Assembly: GCF_900129055.1 (NCBI RefSeq)
Contig: NZ_FQUZ01000016.1
Coordinates: 1-64,000, forward strand
Direction: 5' to 3'
Source: Lampropedia hyalina DSM 16112
Lineage (GTDB): Bacteria; Pseudomonadota; Gammaproteobacteria; Burkholderiales; Burkholderiaceae_C
Length of the DNA stretch: 64,000 nucleotides
Shown here in pieces: positions 17,628 to 28,599 of the stretch. Numbering within the stretch: position 1 is the stretch's first letter; each line of letters begins with the position of its first letter. A program made the position numbers and the translations under genes. The notes below the pieces were generated by a model. That model did no database searches. It had not been told where the DNA came from and saw only the letters and a list, made by a program, of their open reading frames with translations.

Positions 17628-19112
17628 TTGTTCAAGCACGCCCAACTCGAATCCGTCAAAGCTTGGATGGGTGACCCTGTTCACCGGGCTTTGCCGCTGC
17701 ATGCCCGCATTCAACGCGCGATTCGGCAATTGATTCTGGAGGGCGCATTGGAAGCAGGCAAGCCATTGCCTGCCTCACGCACTCTGGCGGAGTCACTGGG
17801 TGTTTCCCGCGATACAGTGGAGACGGCTTACAGCCAGTTGCATGCCGAAGGGTTCATTGAGCGGCGGGTGGGCAGCGGCAGCTTTGTGTCGTTGCGCACG
17901 CAAGTTGCGGGAAGGCGGGGGGCATCACCACGCCTGCAACCACCGCAGGAATCATTGCGCCTGAGTCGGCGGGGCACTGCCGTGTACCAAGGTGGCGGCT
18001 TGCGCGACTTTCTGATGCCGCGCCCTTTCGCTCCCGGTGTGCCGGAAACACGCAGCTTTCCGCTCCAGACCTGGGAGCGTTTGCAACGGCAGGTATTGCG
18101 GGAGTACGGCAGCCTGGCCCTGGCGCACAGCCCGCCACAGGGAGAGGAATCCTTGCGCCGTGCCATTGCGGATTACGTCAATCTTGAGCGGGGCGCACAC
18201 GCCTGCCCGGAACGGGTGCTGGTATTGACCAGTTCGCAACAGGCATTCATGTTGTGCGCCACCGTGCTGCTCGATGCCGGTGATCGCATCTTCATGGAAG
18301 ACCCGGCCTATCACGGCGCGCGCAAGGCTTTCGATGCGGCGGGCCTGGAATGCGTGCCCGTCGCGCTGGATGCCCAGGGCATGCAGGTGGCACACCTGCG
18401 CGATACCGCACAGCCAGCCAAGGCGGTTTCCCTGACACCCTCCCACCAGTTCCCGACCGGGGCCACGCTGTCGCTGGATCGGCGGCTGGCGGTCATTGAA
18501 TGGGCGCGGCAGCATCAGGCCTGGATCATCGAGGACGACTACGACAGCGAGTTCCATTACGCGGGCAAACCCAATGCCTGCGTGCAGGGCCTGGACCCGT
18601 ACGACCGGACGATCTACATCGGCACTTTCACCAAGTCGCTGTTTCCGGGACTGCGCATCGGCTATATGGTTCTGCCCCCGTCACTCGTGGAGCCGATGAC
18701 TGTGGCGCGCAGCCTGCTGGACGGCCACAGTGCCACGATGGCGCAACTCACTCTGGCGCGTTTCATGGAAGGCGGTCATTTTGGTGCACATGTACGCGCC
18801 ATGCGCAGCGTTTATGCCGAGCGGCGCGGTGTGCTCGCACAACTGGTGCGCAAACACCTGTCCGATTGGGTCGAACCCCAGGTGCCCGCAGGTGGCATGC
18901 AGATGCCATGCACCTTGGTGCGGGATATGCCAGAGCGCGCAGCCATTGAAGCGGCACACCGCGCTGGGATCGATTTATTGGGGCTGACGGGGCTGCATGC
19001 GTCGGGCAGGCACAGGGCCGGTTTTCTCATGGGGTTTGCTGCCTATGCCCCAACCGAACTGGAAATTGCCGTCAAGAAACTCGCGCATGTACTCCGGGCG
19101 TTGGAGCGTTGA
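17628..19112 (+). CDS. MocR/PdxR family PLP-dependent transcriptional regulator
   Basis: A 494-residue chimera of a GntR-type winged helix (about 20-90; LPLHARIQRAIRQLILEGAL, LPASRTLAESLGVSRDTVETAY, FIERRVGSG) and an aminotransferase fold I domain. The PLP-binding lysine is in IGTFTKSLFPGLRIGYM, and VLTSSQQAFMLCATVLLDAGD and IIEDDYDSEFHYAGKP are typical of the group. The start is TTG at 17628 because an in-frame stop lies just upstream; ATG at 17667 is the alternative. It is divergent from benE and 188 bp before thiD, a neighbourhood that could concern vitamin B6 or HMP salvage. The family is certain, the target inferred. Confidence 0.88.
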   Translation: MFKHAQLESVKAWMGDPVHRALPLHARIQRAIRQLILEGALEAGKPLPASRTLAESLGVSRDTVETAYSQLHAEGFIERRVGSGSFVSLRTQVAGRRGASPRLQPPQESLRLSRRGTAVYQGGGLRDFLMPRPFAPGVPETRSFPLQTWERLQRQVLREYGSLALAHSPPQGEESLRRAIADYVNLERGAHACPERVLVLTSSQQAFMLCATVLLDAGDRIFMEDPAYHGARKAFDAAGLECVPVALDAQGMQVAHLRDTAQPAKAVSLTPSHQFPTGATLSLDRRLAVIEWARQHQAWIIEDDYDSEFHYAGKPNACVQGLDPYDRTIYIGTFTKSLFPGLRIGYMVLPPSLVEPMTVARSLLDGHSATMAQLTLARFMEGGHFGAHVRAMRSVYAERRGVLAQLVRKHLSDWVEPQVPAGGMQMPCTLVRDMPERAAIEAAHRAGIDLLGLTGLHASGRHRAGFLMGFAAYAPTELEIAVKKLAHVLRALER

Positions 19113-19300
19113 ACAAGTTCTGCAAAACCGGTGTGAGGCCGAACTCAATGCACTGCTGCGCCAGCCAGAGAACCCGTAGCCACTGCCCAGTGATGGCTGG
19201 TGCCGGTATGATGCCGGTGCCCGTGCTGCGATGGCGCGGCATATTCCGCCTGTTCGTTGTCCCTTTCCTCTTTTTTCGAGCGATTCGATTGCCTGCCACC

Positions 19301-20143
19301 ATGACTGCCGACGTTCCTGCTTCCCAGCCTTTCATTCCGCGCGTTCTGAGCATTGCCGGTACCGACCCGACGGGGGGAGCCGGTATCCATGCCGACCTCA
19401 AAAGCATTGCCGCGAATCGGGGCTATGGCATGGCTGTGGTCACGGCCCTGGTGGCGCAGAACACGCAGGGCGTGCGCTGCGTGCACATTCCGCCCCTGGC
19501 GTTTCTGCGCGAGCAACTGGATGCGGTGAGCGATGACGTGCAGATCGATGCCATCAAGATCGGGATGCTGGGCAATGCCGACATCATTGGCGTGGTGCAC
19601 GACTGGCTGGCACAGCACCGCGCACCTGTCGTGGTGCTGGACCCGGTGATGGTGGCCACCAGTGGCGATCGCCTGCTGGATGCCGCTGCCGAAGACGCAT
19701 TGCGCAGCCTGCTGTCCTGTGCCGATTTGATTACCCCGAACATCCCGGAACTGGCGGTGCTGGCCCGGCAACCAATGGCGACGGACTGGCAGGCCGTGCT
19801 GGCGCAGGCAGGGCAGGTGGCGCAGCGGCATGGCATTCAGGTGCTGGCCAAGGGAGGCCATTTGCAGGGCGATTGGGCTCCCGACGCACTGGTGGCCCCC
19901 GATGGCCGGGTGCAGGAGTTTCCCGGCAAGCGCGTGCATACCCCGCATACCCACGGCACGGGCTGTTCGTATTCGTCCGCGCTGGCCACCTTGCAACCCC
20001 AGACCGGCGACTGGGCGCAGAGCGTGGCCCAGGCCAAGCAATGGCTCACACGCAGCATTGCCGATGCCTACACCCTTTCCGTTGGGCGTGGGCATGGCCC
20101 CATCAGCCATTTCGCCGCGCTGTGGGAGCACGCGGATTTCTGA
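19301..20143 (+). CDS. thiD: Hydroxymethylpyrimidine/phosphomethylpyrimidine kinase
   Basis: A ribokinase-fold enzyme of 280 residues that would phosphorylate HMP and HMP-phosphate for thiamine synthesis. It shows SIAGTDPTGGAGIHADLKSIAAN near the N-terminus, TALVAQNTQGV, DPVMVATSGDRLL and the anion-hole motif THGTGC. Some relatives also phosphorylate pyridoxal, which is worth keeping in mind given the upstream PLP-binding regulator. The start is the ATG at 19301; the 64 codons upstream are not homologous. It is convergent with the DUF1415 gene, 16 bp away. Confidence 0.9.
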   Translation: MTADVPASQPFIPRVLSIAGTDPTGGAGIHADLKSIAANRGYGMAVVTALVAQNTQGVRCVHIPPLAFLREQLDAVSDDVQIDAIKIGMLGNADIIGVVHDWLAQHRAPVVVLDPVMVATSGDRLLDAAAEDALRSLLSCADLITPNIPELAVLARQPMATDWQAVLAQAGQVAQRHGIQVLAKGGHLQGDWAPDALVAPDGRVQEFPGKRVHTPHTHGTGCSYSSALATLQPQTGDWAQSVAQAKQWLTRSIADAYTLSVGRGHGPISHFAALWEHADF

Positions 20144-20159
20144 CGAACATCCTTTGTCG

Positions 20160-20780
20160 TTACGGCTGGGGCTTGCTGGCGGGTTCGTCCTGTAGCAATG
20201 CCTGCCAGCCTGGCAGTCCCAGTTTTTCCAGCACTTCGATGTTGCGCTCGAAAATCGCCTCGGCTTGCGGGTAGGCCTGCACCGCGCGGTCGATGCTGTC
20301 CTCGCGCAGCAGGTGCAGCGTGGGGTAGGGCGCGCGGTTGGTGAAGTTGCCCATGTCGTCCGGCTCGGTGTCGGCGAATTGGTAACGGGGATGAAAATCG
20401 GCAATCTGCAAGATGCCCACCAGATTCATGGCTTCCAGCACATCGTCGCATTCGGCCAGAAAATCGTTGAAGTCCAGAAAGTCCGCCAGCAAATCGGGCA
20501 CGATCAGCAAGGTGGTATCGATCTCCTGCGGATCGGCATCGGCCAGCAGAATCAGCTCCCGCGCCAGTTCCTGCAACAGGGCTTTTTCATGGTGGGCCTG
20601 ACTGACCACATAGCGCACCTGCCCCTTCACCTGCACGCTTTTGGCAAACGGGCACAGGTTCAGGCCGATCACCACCTTGTCCACCCACTGGCGGGTGCGG
20701 GCGATGGCAGTGCTGGCAGGGTCTGCGGTTGTGTGGTTGCCACTGGACGAGGCGGTGGTGGGATTGGTGGGTGTGGTCAT
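20160..20780 (-). CDS. DUF1415 family protein
   Basis: A 206-residue soluble protein of a conserved but uncharacterised proteobacterial family. After a Thr/Ser-rich start it has TRQWVDKVVIGLNLCPFAKSV, where the Cys-Pro-Phe is the family hallmark, then IDTTLLIVPDLLADFLDFNDFL, GILQIADFHPRYQFA and NRAPYPTLHLLRE. No signal peptide or membrane segment is seen. Its ATG overlaps the stop of the upstream membrane protein gene by 4 bp, so the two are translationally coupled. The function is unknown; the coupling hints at a shared role or merely economy of layout. Confidence 0.85.
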   Translation of the reverse strand: MTTPTNPTTASSSGNHTTADPASTAIARTRQWVDKVVIGLNLCPFAKSVQVKGQVRYVVSQAHHEKALLQELARELILLADADPQEIDTTLLIVPDLLADFLDFNDFLAECDDVLEAMNLVGILQIADFHPRYQFADTEPDDMGNFTNRAPYPTLHLLREDSIDRAVQAYPQAEAIFERNIEVLEKLGLPGWQALLQDEPASKPQP

Positions 20781-22582
20781 GGGGATCGTGGTGGTTGTTT
20801 CAGGGTCAGCAGCACACCATCCGCGCCTTCGTATGGAACCGAGAACAGGTGCTGGTATTGTTGGGAGTCAAATGATTTGCCCCGGGTATTGATGGCGATC
20901 ATGGAGGCATTGAACGCCTGCATTTTCTCGGCCAGTGCCTGCTCGGGCAAGATGGAAACGCCGTTTTCGTCCCAGCGTTCAAACTGGCCATAACGGCCCG
21001 GGCCAAAAATGTCGCCGATCAGGGTTCCGTGGAAGAAAAAGCGCGCATTTTCGAAGCCGATGCCAATCATGTTGCGGCCATGGGTGGCCATCAGCGCATT
21101 GGCATGCTGCATCACGGTATAGCCCATGGTGTTGTCCAGTTTTTCCTGCTGGGTTCGGATGGCGTGCAGCGCGTGCTGGGTGGACTTCTGGAAGTAGCAA
21201 AGGCTGGCGATCACGCACAGCACCACCGCGATCGAGGAGGCCCTCTGCTGCCAAGGTCTGAGCCGAATTGCATTCCACGCCGCCAGCATCAGGGTGGTCT
21301 GGGAGATCGCGTACACCAGCAGCACCGAAGCCATGCCCACGGCCGGGGCGATATAGCGCATGACTTGGCTGGAATAGAACCAGAACAGAAAATACAGCAG
21401 ACTGGAAAAATAGAACAGGCGCAACGGAGGTGGCATTCGCGCAATGAACAGCACCGAGAGAAAGGCACAGGCTATCACCGGCAGTCTGGCTTTCCAGATG
21501 GCGTCCATCAGATTCAACAGGCTCTTGGCGGAGCCGTGCGAATGTTGTTCTGCTGCCTGGGCACGCCAGTCGGCTTCAGTCCAGAGAAAATGCCCGAAAT
21601 AAGGGGAGCCAATCGGGTGCACCGGATCGCCGGAGATGACATAGCTGCGCAGATACCACCCACTGCCGAAGAAGCCAGCGACCAGGGCAAACACCAGGGC
21701 CTTGCGCCATTGCCGCTCCACGATGGCCATCCATGCAACCAGAATGCCCAGCAAGGGCAGGGCCAGGAACTTGCTGCCCACTGCCATGGCCATGCAAAGG
21801 GCAGACACCAGCAGCAGAAAGGTATTTTTTTCCTTGTTCTGCGTCCACAGCGCGATGGCAGCCACCGCTGCAAAACAGAACAGGCTCATCGCAATGTCGA
21901 TATACGCATAGCCCAGCGAAATGCGAATGGCCGGAGTGGTGATGAACACCGCAATGGCAATCAAACCGGGCAGGGCGTTTCGGAACAGCCACTGGCAGAC
22001 TGCGTGGATGCCCAGGCAGTGCAGGAACACCAGCATGCCATTGAAGCCCTGTGCCATGTGGGCATCGCCAAACAGCAGCCCAATGCCAAAGAGCATCTGA
22101 ATGTTCTGCGGAAACAATGGAAAACGCACCCAGGGGTCGAGCACGATGCCACCGTTTTCCACATAGCCACGCGCCAGTGGCAGATGGTAGGAGGTATCGT
22201 CCCAATGCCCAGGGGCAATGAAACCCTGCATGATGAAGGAGCTGGCCAGCAGGAACAGTGCGAGCCACAGCCATCTGGAAGTTTTCGCCACGACAGGCGT
22301 GGACTGGTATTTTCTGTGGGTATGCCAGTACAGCCAGACGGCGAGCATGGCCATGCCTGCCATGGTTACCTTGTTGAACCACCCGGCCACTCCCAGCAGG
22401 AACGCGGCAAGGGCCACTGTGGTGATGCCCGTGCAGGCATCGAAAAACAGTTTCAGGGACAAATTGGGCCAGGAGAACCCTTGGGAATACCGCTGGATCA
22501 GCAGGGCATTGATGGAAGCTCCCAGCAGATACGAAAATGCCAGGAACAGCCATGAATACACATAGACATTGATGTATTGCAT
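20777..22582 (-). CDS. Polytopic membrane protein, possibly GT-C type glycosyltransferase
   Basis: A 601-residue protein with about 12 hydrophobic segments in the first 490 residues and a soluble C-terminal tail. A loop after the third or fourth membrane segment reads APGHWDDTSYHLPLARGYVENGG. An acidic pair in that position is common in GT-C glycosyltransferases that use polyprenyl-linked sugars, and SGWYLRSYVISGDPVHPIGSPYFG resembles such proteins. I did not recognise a named family, so this is a structural guess. The ATG at 22582 (MQYINVYVYSWLFLAF) was chosen because the longer frame adds a charged, Cys-containing stretch. The following DUF1415 gene overlaps it by 4 bp. Confidence 0.6.
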   Translation of the reverse strand: MQYINVYVYSWLFLAFSYLLGASINALLIQRYSQGFSWPNLSLKLFFDACTGITTVALAAFLLGVAGWFNKVTMAGMAMLAVWLYWHTHRKYQSTPVVAKTSRWLWLALFLLASSFIMQGFIAPGHWDDTSYHLPLARGYVENGGIVLDPWVRFPLFPQNIQMLFGIGLLFGDAHMAQGFNGMLVFLHCLGIHAVCQWLFRNALPGLIAIAVFITTPAIRISLGYAYIDIAMSLFCFAAVAAIALWTQNKEKNTFLLLVSALCMAMAVGSKFLALPLLGILVAWMAIVERQWRKALVFALVAGFFGSGWYLRSYVISGDPVHPIGSPYFGHFLWTEADWRAQAAEQHSHGSAKSLLNLMDAIWKARLPVIACAFLSVLFIARMPPPLRLFYFSSLLYFLFWFYSSQVMRYIAPAVGMASVLLVYAISQTTLMLAAWNAIRLRPWQQRASSIAVVLCVIASLCYFQKSTQHALHAIRTQQEKLDNTMGYTVMQHANALMATHGRNMIGIGFENARFFFHGTLIGDIFGPGRYGQFERWDENGVSILPEQALAEKMQAFNASMIAINTRGKSFDSQQYQHLFSVPYEGADGVLLTLKQPPRSP

Positions 22583-22736
22583 GTCGGGGTCGGTGGAAGA
22601 CAGCCGGTGGGGGAGGGGGCATTTGCCACAAGAAAAAACAGCAATGCCCTGGTGCATCAGGGCATTGCTGTTTCAACAAGCTGGGCTCTGCATTGCTGCA
22701 TGTGCCGTGTGCATGGCCAACGGCCCAGCGCAGGGT

Positions 22737-24950
<2,214 letters not shown>

Positions 24951-25334
24951 GGCAGTAAAAAGTTGGATGGAATTCAGGAAAAAGCCCGTTGCTTCAGTAG
25001 GCCTGCATGGGCATTGGCCCCATCCGTACCGCTGGCGGGGTAAAGATGGTCTGGAGCATGGGCGGTTGTTTCTTCAGCGTCAAGGGGCGTGATAGGGCGG
25101 CAGATGGGCAGGGGCAGACAGATACCACGACAGCGCGCCCCTCCGCCATGCAGTGCGATGGCACTTGGAGGGGCACTGGATGGCAGGGTTCCATTCCACA
25201 GCAATACCACGCAGGGCAAGATGTCTGGGCGATCATTTGGTGTGCAGTCCTTGCGGATGTGGAGGCGGTGGTATTGGTGGCCCACGCTTGCCTGCCCCGG
25301 AGGTGCTGCTGTCGCTCTTGCGGCTGCAATGCCC
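24951..25334 (-). other. Long untranslated leader of rpoD, no gene seen
   Basis: The stretch between the candidate rpoD promoter at the dnaG stop and the rpoD GTG has no open frame resembling a known protein, no tRNA, and no repeat shared with other parts of the window. If the promoter at 25335-25362 is used, rpoD mRNA has a leader of roughly 375 nt. Confidence 0.35.
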
Positions 25335-25362
25335 ATATTGTACTGAAGTTGCGCCATTTCAA
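25335..25362 (-). promoter_or_regulatory. Candidate rpoD promoter overlapping the dnaG stop
   Basis: On the minus strand TTGAAA (25357-25362) and CAATAT (25335-25340) are separated by 16 bp. The -35 box overlaps the last codons of dnaG. It would allow rpoD to be transcribed apart from dnaG. Confidence 0.4.
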
Positions 25363-27395
25363 GGCGGTGCGGTGCGACCACTTTTCATGGCGGCACGCTG
25401 GCGCAGGAGGGACTGGAGCTGGTGCCGGGCTTCGGGGTTGTGGACGAACTCCTGTTGCAGCCGTTCGATCTGCTCGGTGATCTGGTTGTCGATGATGCCG
25501 TTGAGTGTGCTTTGCAGCTCCAGGGCGGCATCGTCCAGGGTGTTCTGGCCGATGAATTCGATGCGCGCCGCCAGCCGCTGGAGGCCGGGGTGGTGCGGGG
25601 TGTCTGCCAGTGCCAGGGCCAGTTGTGGCCAGGCCTGTGCGCCGTGCTGCAAGTGCTGTTCTTCCAGCCAGCCAAAAATCTGCCCGACGGGAGGGGCGAG
25701 CTTGCGCAGAATGTGCAGGTCTTTTTCGCTGAGCGCGTCCAGCAGGGCGGTGTGCGCCAGCAGAATGCAGAGAGCCTGTTCATCGCGGCTGACAGGCCGG
25801 GGGCGGTTCAGCCCGTGTGTCGGCGCATGGCTCCGCACAGATGGCCGTGGATACCGGGGCGGTGGTGTCTTGCCTGTGGCGTGGCCTGATGGGCTGGCAT
25901 GGGGGGGTGCATGGGGGGGTGCATGGGGGGGTGCATGGGGGGGTGCATGGGGTGGCGCGGCGAACGGTGCCCAGTCCGCCGCAGGCATGGGGTCCGGGCT
26001 GGCAGGGAAGTCTTCGTTCAGCCACTGCGCATCGGGCGGGGCTTCGCTGGCCCATGATTCATTCGGTGGGCTGGTGGCCGCAGGGGCGGGCGTGGCGGCA
26101 TCCAGATGCCAGAGTTGTTGCAGGCTGGCCGGGGCCATCTGTGCCTGCTGGGCAATTGCATCGAAAATCTGGATTTTCAGGGCGTTGTGCGGCAGCAGTT
26201 GCCACAGGGGGCGGGCCTGATGGCTCATGCGGGCGCGGCCTTCCGGGGTGGACAGATCGCAATCCTGCCGTGCCACTTCCAGCAGGTACTGGCTCATGGG
26301 CATGGCCTGCTGCACCTTGTCGGCAAAAGCTTCAGGGCCGTGGTCGCGGATGAAGCTGTCGGGGTCGTGCTCCTTGGGAAGGAACAGGAAAGTCACAGTG
26401 CGCGTGTCGGTGATGAGCGGCAAGGCGCATTCCAGGGCCTTGCGGGCGGCATTGCGCCCGGCGTTGTCGCCGTCGAAGGCGAACACGATGCGGTCGGTGT
26501 GCCGGAACAACAGTTGCACATGCGCCGGGCCGCAGGCCGTGCCCAGCGTCGCCACTGCCTGCCCGAAGCCCCATTGCGCCAGCGCAATCACATCCATATA
26601 GCCCTCGCAGACCAGTGCGTAGCCCGCCTGGGCGATGGCTCTTTTGCCTTCGTACAGTCCGTAGAGTTCACGGCCTTTGTGGAACAGCGGCGTTTCGGGC
26701 GAATTCAGGTACTTGGGCTGGCCGTCACCCAGAATGCGGCCACCAAAGCCGATGCACTCGCCGCGCAGGTTGCGGATGGGGAACATCAGCCGGTCACGGA
26801 AGCGGTCGTAGCGGCGGTGGGTTTCCTCGCGGAAGATCACCAGGCCGCATTCTTCCAGCCGGGGGTCGGCATAGTCCGGGAATACGCTGGCAAGCGCATG
26901 TTCTCCCGGCGGGGCATAGCCCAGCGCGTAGCGTGCCGCCAGCTCGCCGGATACCCCGCGTTTCTTCAGGTACTGGATGGTGCTGGCCGAGTGGCGCAGG
27001 TGCTGTTTGTAGGCCTGCATGGCCTTGGCGTTGAGTTCCGTCAGGGTCAGGCGGGTTTCCTTGGCCTGCTGGCGGCGGGCTTCCTCCTGGGGACTGATGT
27101 TTTCGCGTGGCACCTGCATACCGGCGCGTTGCGCCAGGTCTTCCACGGCATCGACGAAGCCCACATTCGTGTAGTCCATCAGAAAGCGCAGGGCATCACC
27201 GTTCTTGCCACAGCCAAAGCAATGGTAGAACTGCTTGCTGGGGCTGACCGTGAAAGAAGGGCTTTTCTCGTCGTGAAACGGGCACAGGCCCATCAGGTTC
27301 ACGCCCCCCTTCTTCAATGTGACGTAACGCCCCACCACATCGACAATGTCGGTGCGCTCCAGCAGGTCGTCGATGAAGGATTGTGGAATGGTCAC
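25359..27395 (-). CDS. dnaG: DNA primase
   Basis: The primase that makes RNA primers for replication, 678 residues from GTG at 27395 (MTIPQSFIDDLLERTDIVDVV). The N-terminal zinc ribbon is CPFHDEKSPSF...YHCFGCG, and the TOPRIM catalytic core includes EGYMDVIALAQWG and FDGDNAGRNAARKALE. A long Pro/Ala/His-rich linker contains four perfect copies of a 12-bp repeat (APPH unit), and a C-terminal helicase-binding domain follows. The frame can also start at 27461 with two ATGs, but those 22 residues derive from a transposon-end remnant and are not family-like. It is divergent from folA and followed by rpoD. Confidence 0.93.
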   Translation of the reverse strand: MTIPQSFIDDLLERTDIVDVVGRYVTLKKGGVNLMGLCPFHDEKSPSFTVSPSKQFYHCFGCGKNGDALRFLMDYTNVGFVDAVEDLAQRAGMQVPRENISPQEEARRQQAKETRLTLTELNAKAMQAYKQHLRHSASTIQYLKKRGVSGELAARYALGYAPPGEHALASVFPDYADPRLEECGLVIFREETHRRYDRFRDRLMFPIRNLRGECIGFGGRILGDGQPKYLNSPETPLFHKGRELYGLYEGKRAIAQAGYALVCEGYMDVIALAQWGFGQAVATLGTACGPAHVQLLFRHTDRIVFAFDGDNAGRNAARKALECALPLITDTRTVTFLFLPKEHDPDSFIRDHGPEAFADKVQQAMPMSQYLLEVARQDCDLSTPEGRARMSHQARPLWQLLPHNALKIQIFDAIAQQAQMAPASLQQLWHLDAATPAPAATSPPNESWASEAPPDAQWLNEDFPASPDPMPAADWAPFAAPPHAPPHAPPHAPPHAPPHASPSGHATGKTPPPRYPRPSVRSHAPTHGLNRPRPVSRDEQALCILLAHTALLDALSEKDLHILRKLAPPVGQIFGWLEEQHLQHGAQAWPQLALALADTPHHPGLQRLAARIEFIGQNTLDDAALELQSTLNGIIDNQITEQIERLQQEFVHNPEARHQLQSLLRQRAAMKSGRTAPP
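25897..25956. repeat. 12-bp tandem repeat inside dnaG
   Basis: The unit GCATGGGGGGGT occurs four times without change from 25897 to 25944, followed by a shortened variant. Read as dnaG it encodes Ala-Pro-Pro-His repeats in the linker between the catalytic core and the C-terminal domain. The length is a multiple of three, so gain or loss of units keeps the frame. Confidence 0.9.
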
Positions 27396-27444
27396 GGCAA
27401 GGGCAGGTACAGGCAGGGGAGGGAGTGCGGTATTATCCCCCGTG

Positions 27445-27469
27445 CTAGGGCGTGTCATCATTTAGATTC
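27445..27469 (+). repeat. Solo terminal repeat of the MITE at 30526
   Basis: These 25 bases match the left end of the element at 30526-30796 at 24 positions; the one difference is T for G at the 18th base. No partner end lies nearby, so this is a remnant. It sits in the dnaG-folA divergent gap and supplies the two ATG codons of the longer dnaG frame. Confidence 0.75.
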
Positions 27470-27514
27470 CCCAGCATTCTTCCGATTCCAGCTTGTCACG
27501 AAAGTCCCGCATCC

Positions 27515-28048
27515 ATGCCAGAACCCCAGTTTTCCCCAGCCACCCGCGTGGCCCTGGTGGCCGCCGTTGCCGCCAATGGCGTGATTGGCCGTGATGGTCG
27601 CCTGCCCTGGCATTTCCCGGCCGATCTCCAGTATTTCAAGGCACTCACCAGTGGCCACCGCATCGTCATGGGGCGCAACACCTGGCAGTCCTTTCCCCGG
27701 CCACTGCCCCACCGTGAGCATGTGGTCATCACCTCGCAGAAGCTGGACGTGCCCGATGGGGTGATCGTCGTCGCTTCCATGCAGCAAGCCTTGGCCTTGC
27801 CGGGCGCAAGCCCGACCGTGTTCGTCATTGGCGGGCATCGTGCCTACCAGGAGGCCTTGACCTATGCCACGGATGTCTATCTGACGGAAATCGATGCCGA
27901 TGTGCCGGGCGATACCCGTTTCCCCGACTGGGATCGCAGTGGCTTTGCCGTGGCCGACAGCCAAAGTGGCCAAAGCGATATTCAGGGCATCGGTTCCGGC
28001 ATTGCCTACCGATTCGTGCATTACCACCGACAGGGAGCCAGCGCATGA
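27515..28048 (+). CDS. folA: Dihydrofolate reductase
   Basis: A 177-residue DHFR that reduces dihydrofolate to tetrahydrofolate with NADPH. It has ALVAAVAANGVIGRDGRLPWHFPADLQYFK (with the catalytic acidic residue in the Asp after Ala), IVMGRNTWQSFPRPLP, VFVIGGHRAYQEAL and YLTEIDADVPGDTRFPDWD. The ATG at 27515 gives the family N-terminus; 21 more codons are open upstream but not homologous. Its stop overlaps the coaD start by 4 bp, so folA and coaD are coupled. Confidence 0.94.
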   Translation: MPEPQFSPATRVALVAAVAANGVIGRDGRLPWHFPADLQYFKALTSGHRIVMGRNTWQSFPRPLPHREHVVITSQKLDVPDGVIVVASMQQALALPGASPTVFVIGGHRAYQEALTYATDVYLTEIDADVPGDTRFPDWDRSGFAVADSQSGQSDIQGIGSGIAYRFVHYHRQGASA

Positions 28049-28551
28049 GCCATACCCGACTCGCCGTGTACCCCGGCAGTTTCGACCCCATCACACTGGG
28101 GCATGAAGACATGATCCGCCGCACCGCCGGCCTGTTTGGCTCGGTCATCGTGGCCGTGGCCGCTGCCCACCACAAGAAAACCATGTTCAGCCTCGGCGAG
28201 CGCATCGACATGGTGCAGCAGGTGCTGCACGACGTGCCCAACATCCAGGTCAAAAGCTACAGTGGCCTGATGCGCGACTTCGTCGTGGAGCATGGCATCC
28301 ATGTCATGGTGCGCGGCGTTCGCAGCGTCACCGATTTTGACTACGAGATGCAACTGGCAGGCATGAACCGGGGCCTCATGCCCGACGTGGAAACCGTCTT
28401 TCTGCCGCCTGACGTGCGCTACCAGTTCATCAGCAGCACCTATGTGCGCGAAATTGCCACACTGCATGGCGAAGTGCAGAAATTCGTCTCGCCCACCGTG
28501 TACCAACGCCTGCTGGCGCGGGTGCGTGAGCGAGAGCAGGCCGCAGGCTGA
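28045..28551 (+). CDS. coaD: Phosphopantetheine adenylyltransferase
   Basis: A 168-residue nucleotidyltransferase for the penultimate step of CoA synthesis, making dephospho-CoA from phosphopantetheine and ATP. YPGSFDPITLGHEDMI holds the HxGH-like nucleotide site, followed by VRGVRSVTDFDYEMQLAGMNR and ISSTYVREIATLHG, all canonical. ATG at 28045 overlaps the folA stop (ATGA). CoA supply has no special link here to the upstream CoA-thioester catabolism; the pairing with folA looks like simple housekeeping. Confidence 0.95.
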   Translation: MSHTRLAVYPGSFDPITLGHEDMIRRTAGLFGSVIVAVAAAHHKKTMFSLGERIDMVQQVLHDVPNIQVKSYSGLMRDFVVEHGIHVMVRGVRSVTDFDYEMQLAGMNRGLMPDVETVFLPPDVRYQFISSTYVREIATLHGEVQKFVSPTVYQRLLARVREREQAAG

Positions 28552-28599
28552 CTTTGCGCTGCTCACACCACTGTTCAGTCCACCCCCAAGGAGCCTCTC

